In this document: in pieces, positions 17,095-26,607 of the stretch
How the letters are laid out: each line of letters begins with the position of its first letter
Position numbering within the stretch: position 1 is the stretch's first letter
NCBI GenBank assembly: GCA_947478865.1
Contig: CANJXF010000026.1
Coordinates: forward strand, 1 to 58,453
Origin: Verrucomicrobiales bacterium
Lineage (GTDB): Bacteria > Verrucomicrobiota > Verrucomicrobiia > Limisphaerales > CANJXF01
Reading direction: 5' to 3'
Length of the DNA: 58,453 nt
The notes under the pieces: generated by a model
Databases searched by the model: none
What the model saw: the letters and a program-made list of their open reading frames with translations, nothing else
What the model was told of the DNA's origin: nothing
Translations under genes and position numbers: made by a program

Positions 17095-18834
17095 ATGAAT
17101 TTATTGCCGTTTGAGAATTTACCAGTCCATGCGCCGCGAAAATTTGTTCCGACGAAAATCGATCTAGGCGATTGGAATCAAATCGCGCCGCTATTTGATC
17201 AACTCGAAGCTCGGGCCGAAAAGTTCCAAACCGTCGCTGACCTCGAAAAATGGATTCTCGAGGGCGGCGAATTGAGCGCAGCCATCGATGAGGAGTCGTC
17301 GAAGCGCTACATTGCCATGACCTGTCACACCGACAATGCGGACGCGGAGAAAGCATTCCTGCACTTCGTCGAGAACATCGAACCGCAGCTAAAGCCACGA
17401 CAATTCAAGCTGGCGAAAATCTATTTGGCGCATCCGCTGCGGAAACAATTGCTCGCAGAAAAAAAATCGCGTTACGAAGTTTTCGATCGCAACACCGCGC
17501 TGCACGTCGAACTGTATCGCGAAGAAAATGTTCCTCTGGAGACCGAAGAGGCCAAACTGGGCCAGCAGTATCAAAAGCTTAGCGGATCGCTCACGGTGCA
17601 GTTTCGTGGCGAGGAAAAGACGCTGGTGCAGATGGGCCGTTACCTGGAGGAAACCGATCGCGCTTTGCGGCAGGAAGCCTGGGAACTGGTCGCGAACCGG
17701 CGTTTGCAGGAAGCGGAAAAGTTTGAGGAAAATTTTGATCAATTGCTAAAACTGCGTGAGCAGATCGCGCGCAACGCCGGGTTTCCGAATTACCTGCAAT
17801 ACGCTTTTCGCGCCCGCGGACGCTTCGACTACACGCCTGAGGATTGCGTGAAATTCCATACGGCAATTGAGAAGGAAATCATGCCGGTGCTGAAAAAATT
17901 GCAGGCCGAACGCAAACAAAAGCTTGGGCTCAATTCGCTTCGTCCGTGGGACATGGCGGTTGATCCCTCAAACCAACCGCCGCTTCGCCCCTTCGAACAG
18001 GTGGACAAGATGGTTTCGGGCACGCAGCAGATTTTCAATCAACTGGATCGATTACTCGCCAGCGGCTTCCAGGAAATGCAGGACCTGAGGTTGCTTGACC
18101 TCGCCAATCGCAAAGGTAAAGCGCCGGGGGGTTATCAATCGACGCTATCGGAATCGCGACTCCCGTTTATTTTCATGAATGCGGTCGGGCAACAACGCGA
18201 CGTGGAAACAATGTTGCACGAGGCTGGCCACGCCTTTCACGCGCTCGCGACGCGCAACGAAGATTTGTATTCCTATCGCAGCGCACCGATCGAGTTTTGC
18301 GAAGTCGCCTCAATGAGCATGGAATTGCTCGGCAACGAATTCATCGAAACATTTTACGCCGCGCCTGATGCCAAACGCGCGCGCCGCGAACATCTCGAAG
18401 GCATTGTGGAGATTTTTCCGTGGATTGCGACGGTCGATGCTTTTCAACATTGGATTTATTCGCACGTTGGCCACACGCGCCAACAACGTCGTGAGGCGTG
18501 GCTGGACTTGATGAATCGCTTCGGCGGCGATGTCGATTGGAGTGGTCTAGAAGAGGCGCGCGCGAATCTCTGGCATCGGCAACTTCACATTTTTCTCTAC
18601 CCGTTTTACTACGTTGAATACGGCATCGCCCAACTCGGCGCGTTACAGGTGTGGGCGAATTCAAAAACGGAAAAGGCGAAAGCATTGCGCGATTATCAAA
18701 GTGCGCTGGCGCTGGGCGGCTCGCGCCCGTTGCCGGAGTTGTTTTCCGCAGCCGGTTGCCGCTTTGATTTCAGCACGGAAACAGTCAAACCACTCGTGAA
18801 TCTCGTAGAAACAGAATTGGCCAAACTCGGGTAA
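17095..18834 (+). CDS. M3 family oligoendopeptidase
   Basis: A 579-residue zinc metallopeptidase of family M3, an oligoendopeptidase F-type enzyme that degrades short peptides in the cytosol. The zinc site is MLHEAGHAFHAL near residue 375, with the third ligand Glu in APIEFCEVASMSMELL about 28 residues later. Tyr and His residues of the C-terminal domain (FYYVEYGIAQLGALQ) match the family. The reading frame extends far upstream, but the ATG at 17095 is chosen because the family homology begins there and the upstream part overlaps the divergent gltS gene. No signal peptide. Confidence 0.9.
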   Translation: MNLLPFENLPVHAPRKFVPTKIDLGDWNQIAPLFDQLEARAEKFQTVADLEKWILEGGELSAAIDEESSKRYIAMTCHTDNADAEKAFLHFVENIEPQLKPRQFKLAKIYLAHPLRKQLLAEKKSRYEVFDRNTALHVELYREENVPLETEEAKLGQQYQKLSGSLTVQFRGEEKTLVQMGRYLEETDRALRQEAWELVANRRLQEAEKFEENFDQLLKLREQIARNAGFPNYLQYAFRARGRFDYTPEDCVKFHTAIEKEIMPVLKKLQAERKQKLGLNSLRPWDMAVDPSNQPPLRPFEQVDKMVSGTQQIFNQLDRLLASGFQEMQDLRLLDLANRKGKAPGGYQSTLSESRLPFIFMNAVGQQRDVETMLHEAGHAFHALATRNEDLYSYRSAPIEFCEVASMSMELLGNEFIETFYAAPDAKRARREHLEGIVEIFPWIATVDAFQHWIYSHVGHTRQQRREAWLDLMNRFGGDVDWSGLEEARANLWHRQLHIFLYPFYYVEYGIAQLGALQVWANSKTEKAKALRDYQSALALGGSRPLPELFSAAGCRFDFSTETVKPLVNLVETELAKLG

Positions 18835-18944
18835 CACTTGGCTTCGGCAGGTTTGGCGATTGCGGGATCGATGTTCGAGGCTCAGCGCTGGATGCTTGAT
18901 GTTTTTCTTGTTCTGAACTTCATCTCGCCCCCGCGGGACGGATG

Positions 18945-19631
18945 CTACCCGGCGAAATGCGCTCGTAATTTCTTCAGCGCGTTGGCGCGGTGGCTGATTT
19001 TATTTTTCTCTCCTTCGCCTAGCTCGGCAAAACTTTTGGCAAATCCATCGGGCACGAAAAGCGGATCATAGCCGAAGCCGCCCTGCCCGCTCGCGGTGAA
19101 AGCGATTTGCCCTTCGCAAGCGCCAGAAAAAATTTCAGTGCGGAACTCGGCTTCGTCCACAAAACAAACCGGCGACTGTGGTTCAATCTTTCGTGGAATT
19201 ACCGGCGTCAGCGCCAGCACGCAGCGGAAACGCGCCGTGCGTTTTTCTCTGGCAACATCTTTGAGCAAGCGCAGCAACTTTTCATTGTTCGCCACGTCTG
19301 ATGAATTGCCCTCGCCCACGGCGGCGAAGCGGGCGGAATAAATTCCCGGAGCGCCATTAAGCTCATCGACTTCGAGACCGGAATCGTCGGCGAGAACAAA
19401 GGTATTTCCGATTTCAAATTTGAAAGCGTTGATCGAAAGCCATTGGGCCAGTTCGACCGATTTTTTGGTCGCGTTTCCGGCAAACGAGTTGGCGTCTTCG
19501 CTGACTTTCGGGGCCATTGCAAAATCATTCAAGGTCAGGAAACGAAAATTGCCCGAAAGAATCGATTGAATCTCTTCAACCTTATGCGCGTTGCGCGTGG
19601 ATAAAATCAGCGTCGTCATGGGCATTGTCAT
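18945..19631 (-). CDS. rdgB: XTP/dITP pyrophosphatase (RdgB/HAM1)
   Basis: A 228-residue house-cleaning enzyme that hydrolyses dITP, XTP and other non-canonical purine triphosphates to monophosphates. Motifs are LILSTRNAHKVEEI at the N-terminus, FVLADDSGLEVDELNG, GIYSARFA, and GQGGFGYDPLFVPDG with FAELGEGEKNKISHRANAL at the C-terminus. The ATG at 19631 overlaps the upstream gene's stop as ATGA; the ATG at 19619 is an alternative. It is the last gene of the operon that encodes the multihaem cytochrome and cupredoxin proteins, an unexpected partner that may only share the transcript. Confidence 0.92.
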   Translation of the reverse strand: MTMPMTTLILSTRNAHKVEEIQSILSGNFRFLTLNDFAMAPKVSEDANSFAGNATKKSVELAQWLSINAFKFEIGNTFVLADDSGLEVDELNGAPGIYSARFAAVGEGNSSDVANNEKLLRLLKDVAREKRTARFRCVLALTPVIPRKIEPQSPVCFVDEAEFRTEIFSGACEGQIAFTASGQGGFGYDPLFVPDGFAKSFAELGEGEKNKISHRANALKKLRAHFAG

Positions 19632-20176
19632 GGCAATTGCATTACGCGAAAAAACCGCGTTCCAAAACTGGCGGCTTCCGAGTTGGTGTAACTCGACGTT
19701 GCACTCGTCGCGACGTTCGTCAGCAACGGAACCCACGCCGTTAAATTTGTGGATGCCTCGATAATGTTTGTCCGCCCAATCACCAGTCCTGAAATATCGA
19801 ATTGAAATTGGCCACCAATTTTTCTGGGAGAACTGATGGTGATGGAATCATTGACAAGACCGACTACAGTAATAGATCCCGTCGGCCCTAGATCATCGTG
19901 GTAGGTGAAAAACCCCGTGGCAAAATCGAACAGGACAGAAAACATTTCGTCCTCTTCATAAAGATACCCCTTCACCCAAGCACCACTGTCACTGGTGACC
20001 GTGCGAGTAAAATACTGGTCCTGACTTATCCAGGTGACCGTATCTCCCAAATCAATCGTCACGCTGGAGGGTGAAAACGAATCTCCTATGGTAACGAAAT
20101 GTTCCGCTGCAGAAACACGATTAATCAGAACGAAAAGACAAATCGTCAATTTAGCGCGTTTCTGAAAACCATTCAT
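19628..20176 (-). CDS. Secreted cupredoxin-fold protein lacking copper ligands
   Basis: A 182-residue exported protein with a signal peptide (KLTICLFVLINRVSA). Residues 25-105 match a plastocyanin-like fold: FSPSSVTIDLGDTVTWISQ, then TVTSDSGAW and GSITVVG at the end of the domain. The expected His before TVTS is replaced (FTRTVTS). Where the intact neighbour has YYCTPH this protein has TYHDDLGP, so the Cys and following His are missing. It is unlikely to bind type 1 copper. The C-terminal 70 residues form the phylum-typical module (IEASTNLTAWVPL ... FFRVMQLP). It lies 67 bases downstream of its intact paralogue and overlaps rdgB. Confidence 0.75.
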   Translation of the reverse strand: MNGFQKRAKLTICLFVLINRVSAAEHFVTIGDSFSPSSVTIDLGDTVTWISQDQYFTRTVTSDSGAWVKGYLYEEDEMFSVLFDFATGFFTYHDDLGPTGSITVVGLVNDSITISSPRKIGGQFQFDISGLVIGRTNIIEASTNLTAWVPLLTNVATSATSSYTNSEAASFGTRFFRVMQLP

Positions 20177-20243
20177 AAACCCAGCATGGGCAAACCGGAC
20201 TTTCGGTCAATGAAATAACCGGGCTTGGATCTCTTTGAGGCGG

Positions 20244-22853
20244 TCACCGGGGCGAAATCATAATAACCGGCGCAATGCCGTTCGTTGTTCCAAGAATTAA
20301 ATCCCCAAAGATTCCGACCATTGGTGAGTGGGCGAACTCCAGCCAACCGAGCAAAACCTCGGCTCCATTGCGCAGGGGCAAATAAACCGGAATGGAGCCG
20401 CTGTCGGTTGGCGTAAATCTTTTAACCACAGTCGAAGAGAAGGAGAGATGCGCGCTGATTTTGACGCCCTGATTCAGCTGAGCGATTCCATTTCCCAGGG
20501 ACTGGTTTCCATTCAGCAGATCGAAGGCGAACCACCCCGCGGAAGAATTTTTCCCAGCCGAATTCGCCGTGACGTGTTCGGCACTAACGACTGACGTCCA
20601 GAAGCCATCGGTAAGCTCGCCATTGATTCCCTTCTGCCCGTCCAGGTCCAGATTCATCGCCAGGACGACAGGCTGGATCGGGCGTCGCAGGACGGGCAAT
20701 TTGGAGTAGCCGCGATAATCGAATTGCCCACGCAGCGGAAAGCTTTTTTCAGCGATGGTTAGCTTTCCAGAATATTTTCCATTTCCAGTCACATTAAGTT
20801 TAATCATCCCAGAGCTTCTCGCACTTACGCCGTTGGTATCGAAAATTAGGCCGGAGTAGTTTCCTTTCACGCGCGGAAACGGGTTCGCAATGAAACTGGC
20901 CGTCAAAGCCAGGTTGGATTGCATTGTGAAATTCAATACCGTCGTGTCGGAGACAATTCCGCCGCTCCATCCGCCAAAGATTTTCCCGGACGCCGGGCGG
21001 GCGATCATCTGATAGCTCTTCCCGATTTCCAACAACTGGCCATTCAAATTTGGCGTGACTCTTCCCGCTCCAGAAGGATCGATGTTCAACCTCATTTGAT
21101 TCACAACGTAAACCAGCGCGAGCGTGGCGTTCGTAGAAAAATTCCCCGCAAAATCAACGCTGCGAAAAACCACCACGTTGGTTCCGGCAACCAGATCAAG
21201 TCGCACCGTCCAATTCGTCGTTCCAGTTGCGGGAAGAAACGGTCCGCCATTCAACTGAAATTGAACCCGCTCCAAAAGAATATCGTCGCTCGCGATGCCA
21301 CTGATAAAAACGGGCGAAGCCGTCAACCGCGAATGGTTTGGCGGAGAATCAGTGATCGCAATCGTCGGATTCTGTGTCCCGGGATCCAAGACGTTGATCG
21401 ACACGAACTGCGAGACATTTGTTCCACCCAACTCATCGGTTGCCACTGCCATCAACGTATGCAAACCGGCTAAGCCCGGGGTCCAAATCGAACTGTAGGG
21501 CTGATTCGTCAGAGCCGGGGTGATAGCTTCGAAGCGATCTTCCACGCGCTCAAAAATCTGGACGGAGCTGGCGCGCAATCCCGGCGCGCTCACGGTGGCG
21601 GCAATCAAAATATTCGATCCCAGACCAACTCTCGTTCCGTCGGCGGGCAAGGTCAGAGCGATGGAAGGCGGCGCAAGCAGGGAAAAACCAATAGCCTCTG
21701 AAATGGTCACTCCCCCGTCGTTGTCGGTGGCTTGGGCGGCGGCCAGATAGCTTCCTGAAGGCAAATTTGTCAGAACAATTTCATAAGGGGAATTCGTCAG
21801 AGTCGCGAAAGATTGTCCGTTTAAAAAGAGCTCCACTTGGGCGATTTGCCCATCTGCGTCCGAGGCATCCGCACCGATTGCAAGGTTTGAACCCACCCTA
21901 AACCGAGCCCCGTTCGCTGGTTTAGTCACAGCTACTGTTGGAAGAATGTTCGGAAGCTTCGTCACGTTCAAAATCGCCGAAGCGCTCGGAGTCGAACCCG
22001 CTTCATTGCTGACGATCACGGAATAGCTTCCCGCATCATTGGTTTGCACGTTGCCGAGAAAAAGAGAATTCGTCGTCGCACCCGGAAGGTTTGCGCCATT
22101 GAATTGCCACTGATAATTGAGCGGTGGCGTGCCGGTCGCCGTGACGGAAAAACTCACGTCGCTGCCAGGCAAGACACTGGCGCTTTGCGGCTGGGTTAAA
22201 ATGGCCGGCGCAGTGGCTGGTTCGCGAACCGAGATATTGACGACTGATGAAGTAGCGGACAAACCCGCGCCGTCAAACGCCCGCGCGGTCAGGGAATAAT
22301 TTCCCGCGCCAACACTGGTTAAGGTCGCAGAATATGGCGCGCTTGAGTCGGTGCCGACCAGATTCCCGTCCGAGTAGAATTCCACGCGGGCGACGCCGTT
22401 GTCATCGGTTGCGTTGGCTTGGATAACGACATCAGCTCCGGCAGTGAAGCTGGAATTGTTTGGCGGGTTCGTGATGGTGACAGAAGGTGGCGCGTTCGGC
22501 GCTACCACGGTGATGATGCCCACCATGTTGAAGGTGAAAATATGCGGGGTGCAGTAATAAGGATACGTCCCGGCCGCAACATTGAAGGTAAAGGAATACG
22601 AACCGTTTCTTCCAAACAAGCCGCTGCGCCAAACCCCGCTGGGCACAAGATTAACACCACTCACCGTGTCGTGACCCGTGCTATCCCTATTCACCCAGGT
22701 CACAGTATCTCCCACATTGACCGTCAAATCCTTTGGAACAAACTGATAGCCGCTCATGTTGACCGTAAAATTAGCGGCATGCGCTGAGGCAGCAATGCCA
22801 GAGCAAACAACGATCAAAATCAGTTTCAGCAAACGGTTCACAATACGGTGCAA
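20244..22853 (-). CDS. Secreted cupredoxin with multiple Ig-like domains
   Basis: An 869-residue exported protein with a signal peptide ending ASAHAANF. Residues 28-115 form a plastocyanin-type domain with a complete type 1 copper site: His in STGHDTV, Cys and His in YPYYCTPH, and Met in FNMVG. Then follow tandem Ig/PKD-like domains, including PPSVTITNPPNNSSFTAGAD and the Ig-type QPQSASVLPGSDVSFSVTA, and a Bacteroidetes-like repeat region (FGGWSGGIVSDT). It may be a periplasmic or surface electron carrier held in a long adhesive stalk. It starts 24 bases after the cytochrome-barrel gene in the same operon, which favours a redox role; this is inference. Confidence 0.8.
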   Translation of the reverse strand: MHRIVNRLLKLILIVVCSGIAASAHAANFTVNMSGYQFVPKDLTVNVGDTVTWVNRDSTGHDTVSGVNLVPSGVWRSGLFGRNGSYSFTFNVAAGTYPYYCTPHIFTFNMVGIITVVAPNAPPSVTITNPPNNSSFTAGADVVIQANATDDNGVARVEFYSDGNLVGTDSSAPYSATLTSVGAGNYSLTARAFDGAGLSATSSVVNISVREPATAPAILTQPQSASVLPGSDVSFSVTATGTPPLNYQWQFNGANLPGATTNSLFLGNVQTNDAGSYSVIVSNEAGSTPSASAILNVTKLPNILPTVAVTKPANGARFRVGSNLAIGADASDADGQIAQVELFLNGQSFATLTNSPYEIVLTNLPSGSYLAAAQATDNDGGVTISEAIGFSLLAPPSIALTLPADGTRVGLGSNILIAATVSAPGLRASSVQIFERVEDRFEAITPALTNQPYSSIWTPGLAGLHTLMAVATDELGGTNVSQFVSINVLDPGTQNPTIAITDSPPNHSRLTASPVFISGIASDDILLERVQFQLNGGPFLPATGTTNWTVRLDLVAGTNVVVFRSVDFAGNFSTNATLALVYVVNQMRLNIDPSGAGRVTPNLNGQLLEIGKSYQMIARPASGKIFGGWSGGIVSDTTVLNFTMQSNLALTASFIANPFPRVKGNYSGLIFDTNGVSARSSGMIKLNVTGNGKYSGKLTIAEKSFPLRGQFDYRGYSKLPVLRRPIQPVVLAMNLDLDGQKGINGELTDGFWTSVVSAEHVTANSAGKNSSAGWFAFDLLNGNQSLGNGIAQLNQGVKISAHLSFSSTVVKRFTPTDSGSIPVYLPLRNGAEVLLGWLEFAHSPMVGIFGDLILGTTNGIAPVIMISPR

Positions 22854-22877
22854 TTCATTCTTAACTCACAAGGAATA

Positions 22878-25316
22878 CTATGGCCACCTCAACGTCAGCG
22901 TAGCAAAAATCCCGTTTGCCACGTAGTTGTTTTTGTTTGCCGAACTCGGCTCGGAGTAATGGTAGAAATTATAGCGAAAATCCGTGCTGACGGAATTGTT
23001 CCATCGCTTTATCACGCCGAAACCGACGACGTGCCGCGTGTAATCAATACCCATCGGAACCCCACTGGCAAAATTATGCTGGGCGTAATTTGCTTCCGAA
23101 AAAGCGTGCGATGCTTGCAGATCGGTTGATTTGTTCAGCACAAAGTTCGCGCTCGTCAGGATGCCGTAGATATCCCCCCGGTATGGAACCACCGAAGCAT
23201 TTCCATTATCTGCGGTCGTGGTGTGGGTGTTCTGGTAAGAAAAAGTCGTTGAGAAATGGAGCCGGGAGAAAGGGATGATGGACGCGTTGCAACTGAACAC
23301 ATGGCCATCGTGGTTCCCGGCAAAAATATTTCCGCCCGGCGAAATGGAAGGACCCGCGCCGTCTGAAACGGCATCGGTCGTCGTTGAATAATCTGTGGCG
23401 ACCAATCGATAGGAGAGGGTCGTCTTCAGCCACGTGACCGGTTTGATGGCCAACTTCGCCACTGCTTCGTCTGTGTCGATCTGGCGTGCGCGAATAAACG
23501 CTGAGTAACCGTCGCCCTCCAGGGAAATGTCGCGCAGATGATTGTAGTCACTGTCGCTGATGCGCTTCTTGAATTCGGCCGTAAATGAAACCGGTCTCCA
23601 CGGCGAGCTGTTGAATCCGGCCCGATATTCCTGCCGGGCGCTCTGCGCGTCGGTGTCGCTCAAAAAAGCGTGACTGCCTCCGCCCATCTGCTCCTCAAAT
23701 TGACCGACTTTCTCGCCTTCCCAACGCACTTCAGCAAAAAGCACGCTCCAAGGGATCTTCGTATAACGCAGCGCCAGATTTTCTGAAAATTTTTCTTTAT
23801 CCAAATTGGAATCGATCGCGGCCGGTTGCAACATGAACGAAGCCGGGTCGCTCGGATCGCCTTCATCGAGATGAATTTTTCCAAATCCTTCCTGATGCCC
23901 CCATTCGTTCTGTAGGCTTGCGGAAACGCTCAATCCTTCCGCACCGGTTAACATGCTGCTGATGCTGAACAGATGGGTTTCCCGATTCAGCGCGATGTTG
24001 TTGCCATACCAGAAGAGCCCCGCAATGGGAACGCCTGAACTATCCAGCGTCAACAGATCGTAGGAGGCGTCTCCATCGAAACGCGAATAAAGATAACCGC
24101 CACCAAGGAAAAGCCATTCGCCGAACTGTCGTTCCATCCGTATGGTGTTTAAACCCATCTGGTGACGACCCCCTTCTTCGATGCGGGAAATGCTGTCGGG
24201 TTGCGGTCCAAAAGTGAATTGATTCACATTATCGCGCTTCGTCTTCAGATCATAAAACTCGACCCGCGCGTTATCTTCGATTTGCCAATCGTCAACTTCA
24301 TGGACCAGATCAAACTTCAAGATGTGCGTTTGCTCGTCGATTTCCTTTGCGGCGGGATAAATGTTTTTCCCCGTAACATCGCCAAATTGCAGAGTAGATT
24401 TCGCGCCTTCTTTCCATTGGTATTCGTAACCAAAAACCATTTCCGGCCAATTGGGCAACGTCACCCCAAAATCCATCCAGGCTCGTCCTGAATCCAAATG
24501 CAGATCGCGATCCAGACTCAACTGTGAAGGGGTAAATGGCTGATAATAAGGACCGCTGTCGTCATAGTATTGGCGCCACTGCTCGACGCCGCCGCGCACA
24601 AAACCAGTGTCGCTCTTATCGATCGAGAGTTTCATCGCAAAATCATTTCCGCCAAACAAGGCGCGCCCCTCGGCCGTAACGGTGGTATCCGGGGCGATTC
24701 GGTCTTTCAGGAAAAAATGTTCCAAACCGCCAGCGGCTTCGTCACGAATTCCTTCGATCTCGCGAAAGCTTTTCTTATCGCCACTCACGTGGATGTAACG
24801 AAACGCGGGCGTGACCGAAAAATCAAACTGTGCCACGGCATTCGTGCCACTCCAGATTGCGCCCTGATCAATCCAGGCGCGCAGCACGCCGATTTGTTCC
24901 GGAGTGAGAGAATTGCCTTTTCCGACCGGCGGCATTTCCATGTCTTCGACCAGACCAGCGACGTAGTGAATCAGCGGGCTTTTCGCGCTATCCCCGGGAA
25001 CAATGGCGATCCCGTTGGCGCCACCTTTCAAAGCTGCGTCGCGATTATCCAAGCGGAATCGGCTCTTCGGCTTTTCGGGTCCGTGACAGCGAAGACAGGA
25101 CTGGTCAAAAATGGGTTGAACGTCGCGGGCATAATCGATTTGACGACTCGACGCAGGCGGAAGTTTTGCGAGGTTTACTTCAGTGGAAAAGACTGACGCA
25201 GGACAGGTGCAAAGAAGGAACAAAGAAACGAACCGCCAATCTCGAATAACCGACACGAACGGCTCAATGAACTTCCCGCGCAATGACTGCCCTGAGATTC
25301 GGTGTTCGACATTCAT
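22878..25316 (-). CDS. Cytochrome c domain fused to MtrB/PioB-like outer-membrane barrel
   Basis: An 812-residue exported protein. After a signal segment (FVSLFLLCTCPASVFS) comes a planctomycete-type cytochrome c domain: haem site CLRCHG near residue 73 and a likely distal Met in DMEMPPVGKG near residue 118. From about 160 to the end the sequence is a string of alternating amphipathic strands rich in Tyr, Trp and Asp, ending TLTLRWP with an aromatic penultimate Trp as in outer-membrane barrels. Architecture and size suggest the MtrB/PioB porin of electron conduits. It shares one base with the preceding multihaem cytochrome gene (TGATG), so the two are translationally coupled. The barrel family call is from general pattern only. 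Confidence 0.75.
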   Translation of the reverse strand: MNVEHRISGQSLRGKFIEPFVSVIRDWRFVSLFLLCTCPASVFSTEVNLAKLPPASSRQIDYARDVQPIFDQSCLRCHGPEKPKSRFRLDNRDAALKGGANGIAIVPGDSAKSPLIHYVAGLVEDMEMPPVGKGNSLTPEQIGVLRAWIDQGAIWSGTNAVAQFDFSVTPAFRYIHVSGDKKSFREIEGIRDEAAGGLEHFFLKDRIAPDTTVTAEGRALFGGNDFAMKLSIDKSDTGFVRGGVEQWRQYYDDSGPYYQPFTPSQLSLDRDLHLDSGRAWMDFGVTLPNWPEMVFGYEYQWKEGAKSTLQFGDVTGKNIYPAAKEIDEQTHILKFDLVHEVDDWQIEDNARVEFYDLKTKRDNVNQFTFGPQPDSISRIEEGGRHQMGLNTIRMERQFGEWLFLGGGYLYSRFDGDASYDLLTLDSSGVPIAGLFWYGNNIALNRETHLFSISSMLTGAEGLSVSASLQNEWGHQEGFGKIHLDEGDPSDPASFMLQPAAIDSNLDKEKFSENLALRYTKIPWSVLFAEVRWEGEKVGQFEEQMGGGSHAFLSDTDAQSARQEYRAGFNSSPWRPVSFTAEFKKRISDSDYNHLRDISLEGDGYSAFIRARQIDTDEAVAKLAIKPVTWLKTTLSYRLVATDYSTTTDAVSDGAGPSISPGGNIFAGNHDGHVFSCNASIIPFSRLHFSTTFSYQNTHTTTADNGNASVVPYRGDIYGILTSANFVLNKSTDLQASHAFSEANYAQHNFASGVPMGIDYTRHVVGFGVIKRWNNSVSTDFRYNFYHYSEPSSANKNNYVANGIFATLTLRWP

Positions 25317-26161
25317 CAGTAACGCATCTTGGGATCGATGTTTGAACCGTGAATCGAACTATGGCAGCCCGCCGTCCAGCAGGTTCCCTGTCGCAGCAGA
25401 GCGGTATGTGGAACTTTTCCAATATAAACTTCGCCGCGCGCCACACCGCCACCCACGACTTGAGCGTGACATTTCAGGCAGAGGTTTGGGTCGTTCTCGG
25501 TGAGCATCTTGCGGTTCATCGATCCGTGCGGACTGTGACAAACCGTGCAACCTTCGCGCATCGCCTCGTGTTCAAAAACAAAAGGCCTCGTTTGCTCTCG
25601 ATGACATCCGGCGCAATTTTCGTTCTGTTTAGCCATGGCCAGGCCACCCGATTTTTTGAAAATATCTGAACCATGCGGATCGTGGCATTGGACACAGCTC
25701 ATTTTCTTTTCGATGACTAAATGACGGTGAGGCAAAGCAAATTCAGCGTGGGTTTCGGTATGGCATTGAAAGCAAGCGCTCGATTCCTTGCCAGGATTGA
25801 TAATGAATTGCCTGCCGGGCGACGCCGCGTGTTTACTCGCCGGGCCGTGGCACGATTCGCAACTGGTTTCCCCGAGCGAATTATCCCGGTTCAAATGAAC
25901 CCGCGAATGAATGCTGCCGGGAAACTTGCGGGTAATTGGCGCGTGGCAATCCGCACAGACTTTATTGCCGACCAGCTTTGCGCCGGGAATTTCCAGCGGA
26001 ACAACAACCGTTCGGGAGGTGGAACACGAGCTGAGAAGGAAAACCGAAGCCGGCAACACGACCAGAAGAATAACCAATAAAAACTGGCTGAGGCTGATTC
26101 TCCAGATGCGCGTGGAGAGAGATGGCCAACGAACCATAAGCTTTTTTTGAATCCAATTCAT
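25316..26161 (-). CDS. Multihaem c-type cytochrome lipoprotein (8 haem motifs)
   Basis: A 281-residue exported cytochrome with seven CxxCH sites (CADCH, CESCH, CFQCH, CVQCH, CAGCH, CTVCH, CLKCH) and one wider CWTAGCH, so probably eight haems. The N-terminus has a hydrophobic segment and the lipobox LSSC, so it should be lipid-anchored. Spacing and the CxQCHDPHG motif resemble DmsE/MtrA-type cytochromes. The start is uncertain: ATGs at 26197, 26161 and 26137 are possible. It heads the operon and is coupled to the barrel fusion gene, fitting the periplasmic electron carrier of a porin-cytochrome conduit. No terminal oxidoreductase is encoded nearby. Confidence 0.88.
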   Translation of the reverse strand: MNWIQKKLMVRWPSLSTRIWRISLSQFLLVILLVVLPASVFLLSSCSTSRTVVVPLEIPGAKLVGNKVCADCHAPITRKFPGSIHSRVHLNRDNSLGETSCESCHGPASKHAASPGRQFIINPGKESSACFQCHTETHAEFALPHRHLVIEKKMSCVQCHDPHGSDIFKKSGGLAMAKQNENCAGCHREQTRPFVFEHEAMREGCTVCHSPHGSMNRKMLTENDPNLCLKCHAQVVGGGVARGEVYIGKVPHTALLRQGTCWTAGCHSSIHGSNIDPKMRY

Positions 26162-26197
26162 TGCCGACACTCGCCGAAACTGTCGCCTCCCAAACAT

Positions 26198-26607
26198 CTT
26201 ATCAAGAGCAATTCATTCGCGAGGCGCAGGAGATTCATCGGATGTGTTGCCAGCCGTTTCCTGTTCAAATGCAACCCCGCAGAATAATGACTTCGCCGTT
26301 CCACGAGGAAGTTTTCCAGATTGAAACGCTCAACTGCATCGGTTTCCCATTCGGCGGCGACAATCGATCCGTCCGTCGACCCAAAAGCGGCAGATTACCA
26401 GCATCACGATAGAACCGGCTTGCCTCACCGCCTGAGCTGTTCACGTTCGCGGTTTTCGTCCATATAGACATCGAAAGGTAAGAGGCCATCGCCGAACGTT
26501 TGTTCCCAGAAATGTTTCAGCTCGTTTTTAAAAGCGCTGGGCGCAGAATAAATCAACTGCTCAGGAACATTTCGCAAGTTGACGACTCCTAGTAGTGCGG
26601 CGGATCT
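26198..26607. other. 410-bp intergenic region between cytochrome operon and ECF sigma gene
   Basis: This gap separates two divergent units and must hold both promoters. A GGAAC at 26564-26568, about 40 bases before the sigma gene, resembles an ECF -35 box, but no convincing -10 follows at the right distance. Short open frames on the minus strand (64 codons ending near 26425, and another about 26265-26489) have no recognisable family. Nothing firm can be assigned. Confidence 0.5.

Noticed and set aside
26564-26590. GGAAC-type ECF promoter before the sigma gene
   Set aside because: The -35-like box has no matching -10 at 16-17 bases, so it is mentioned only in passing.
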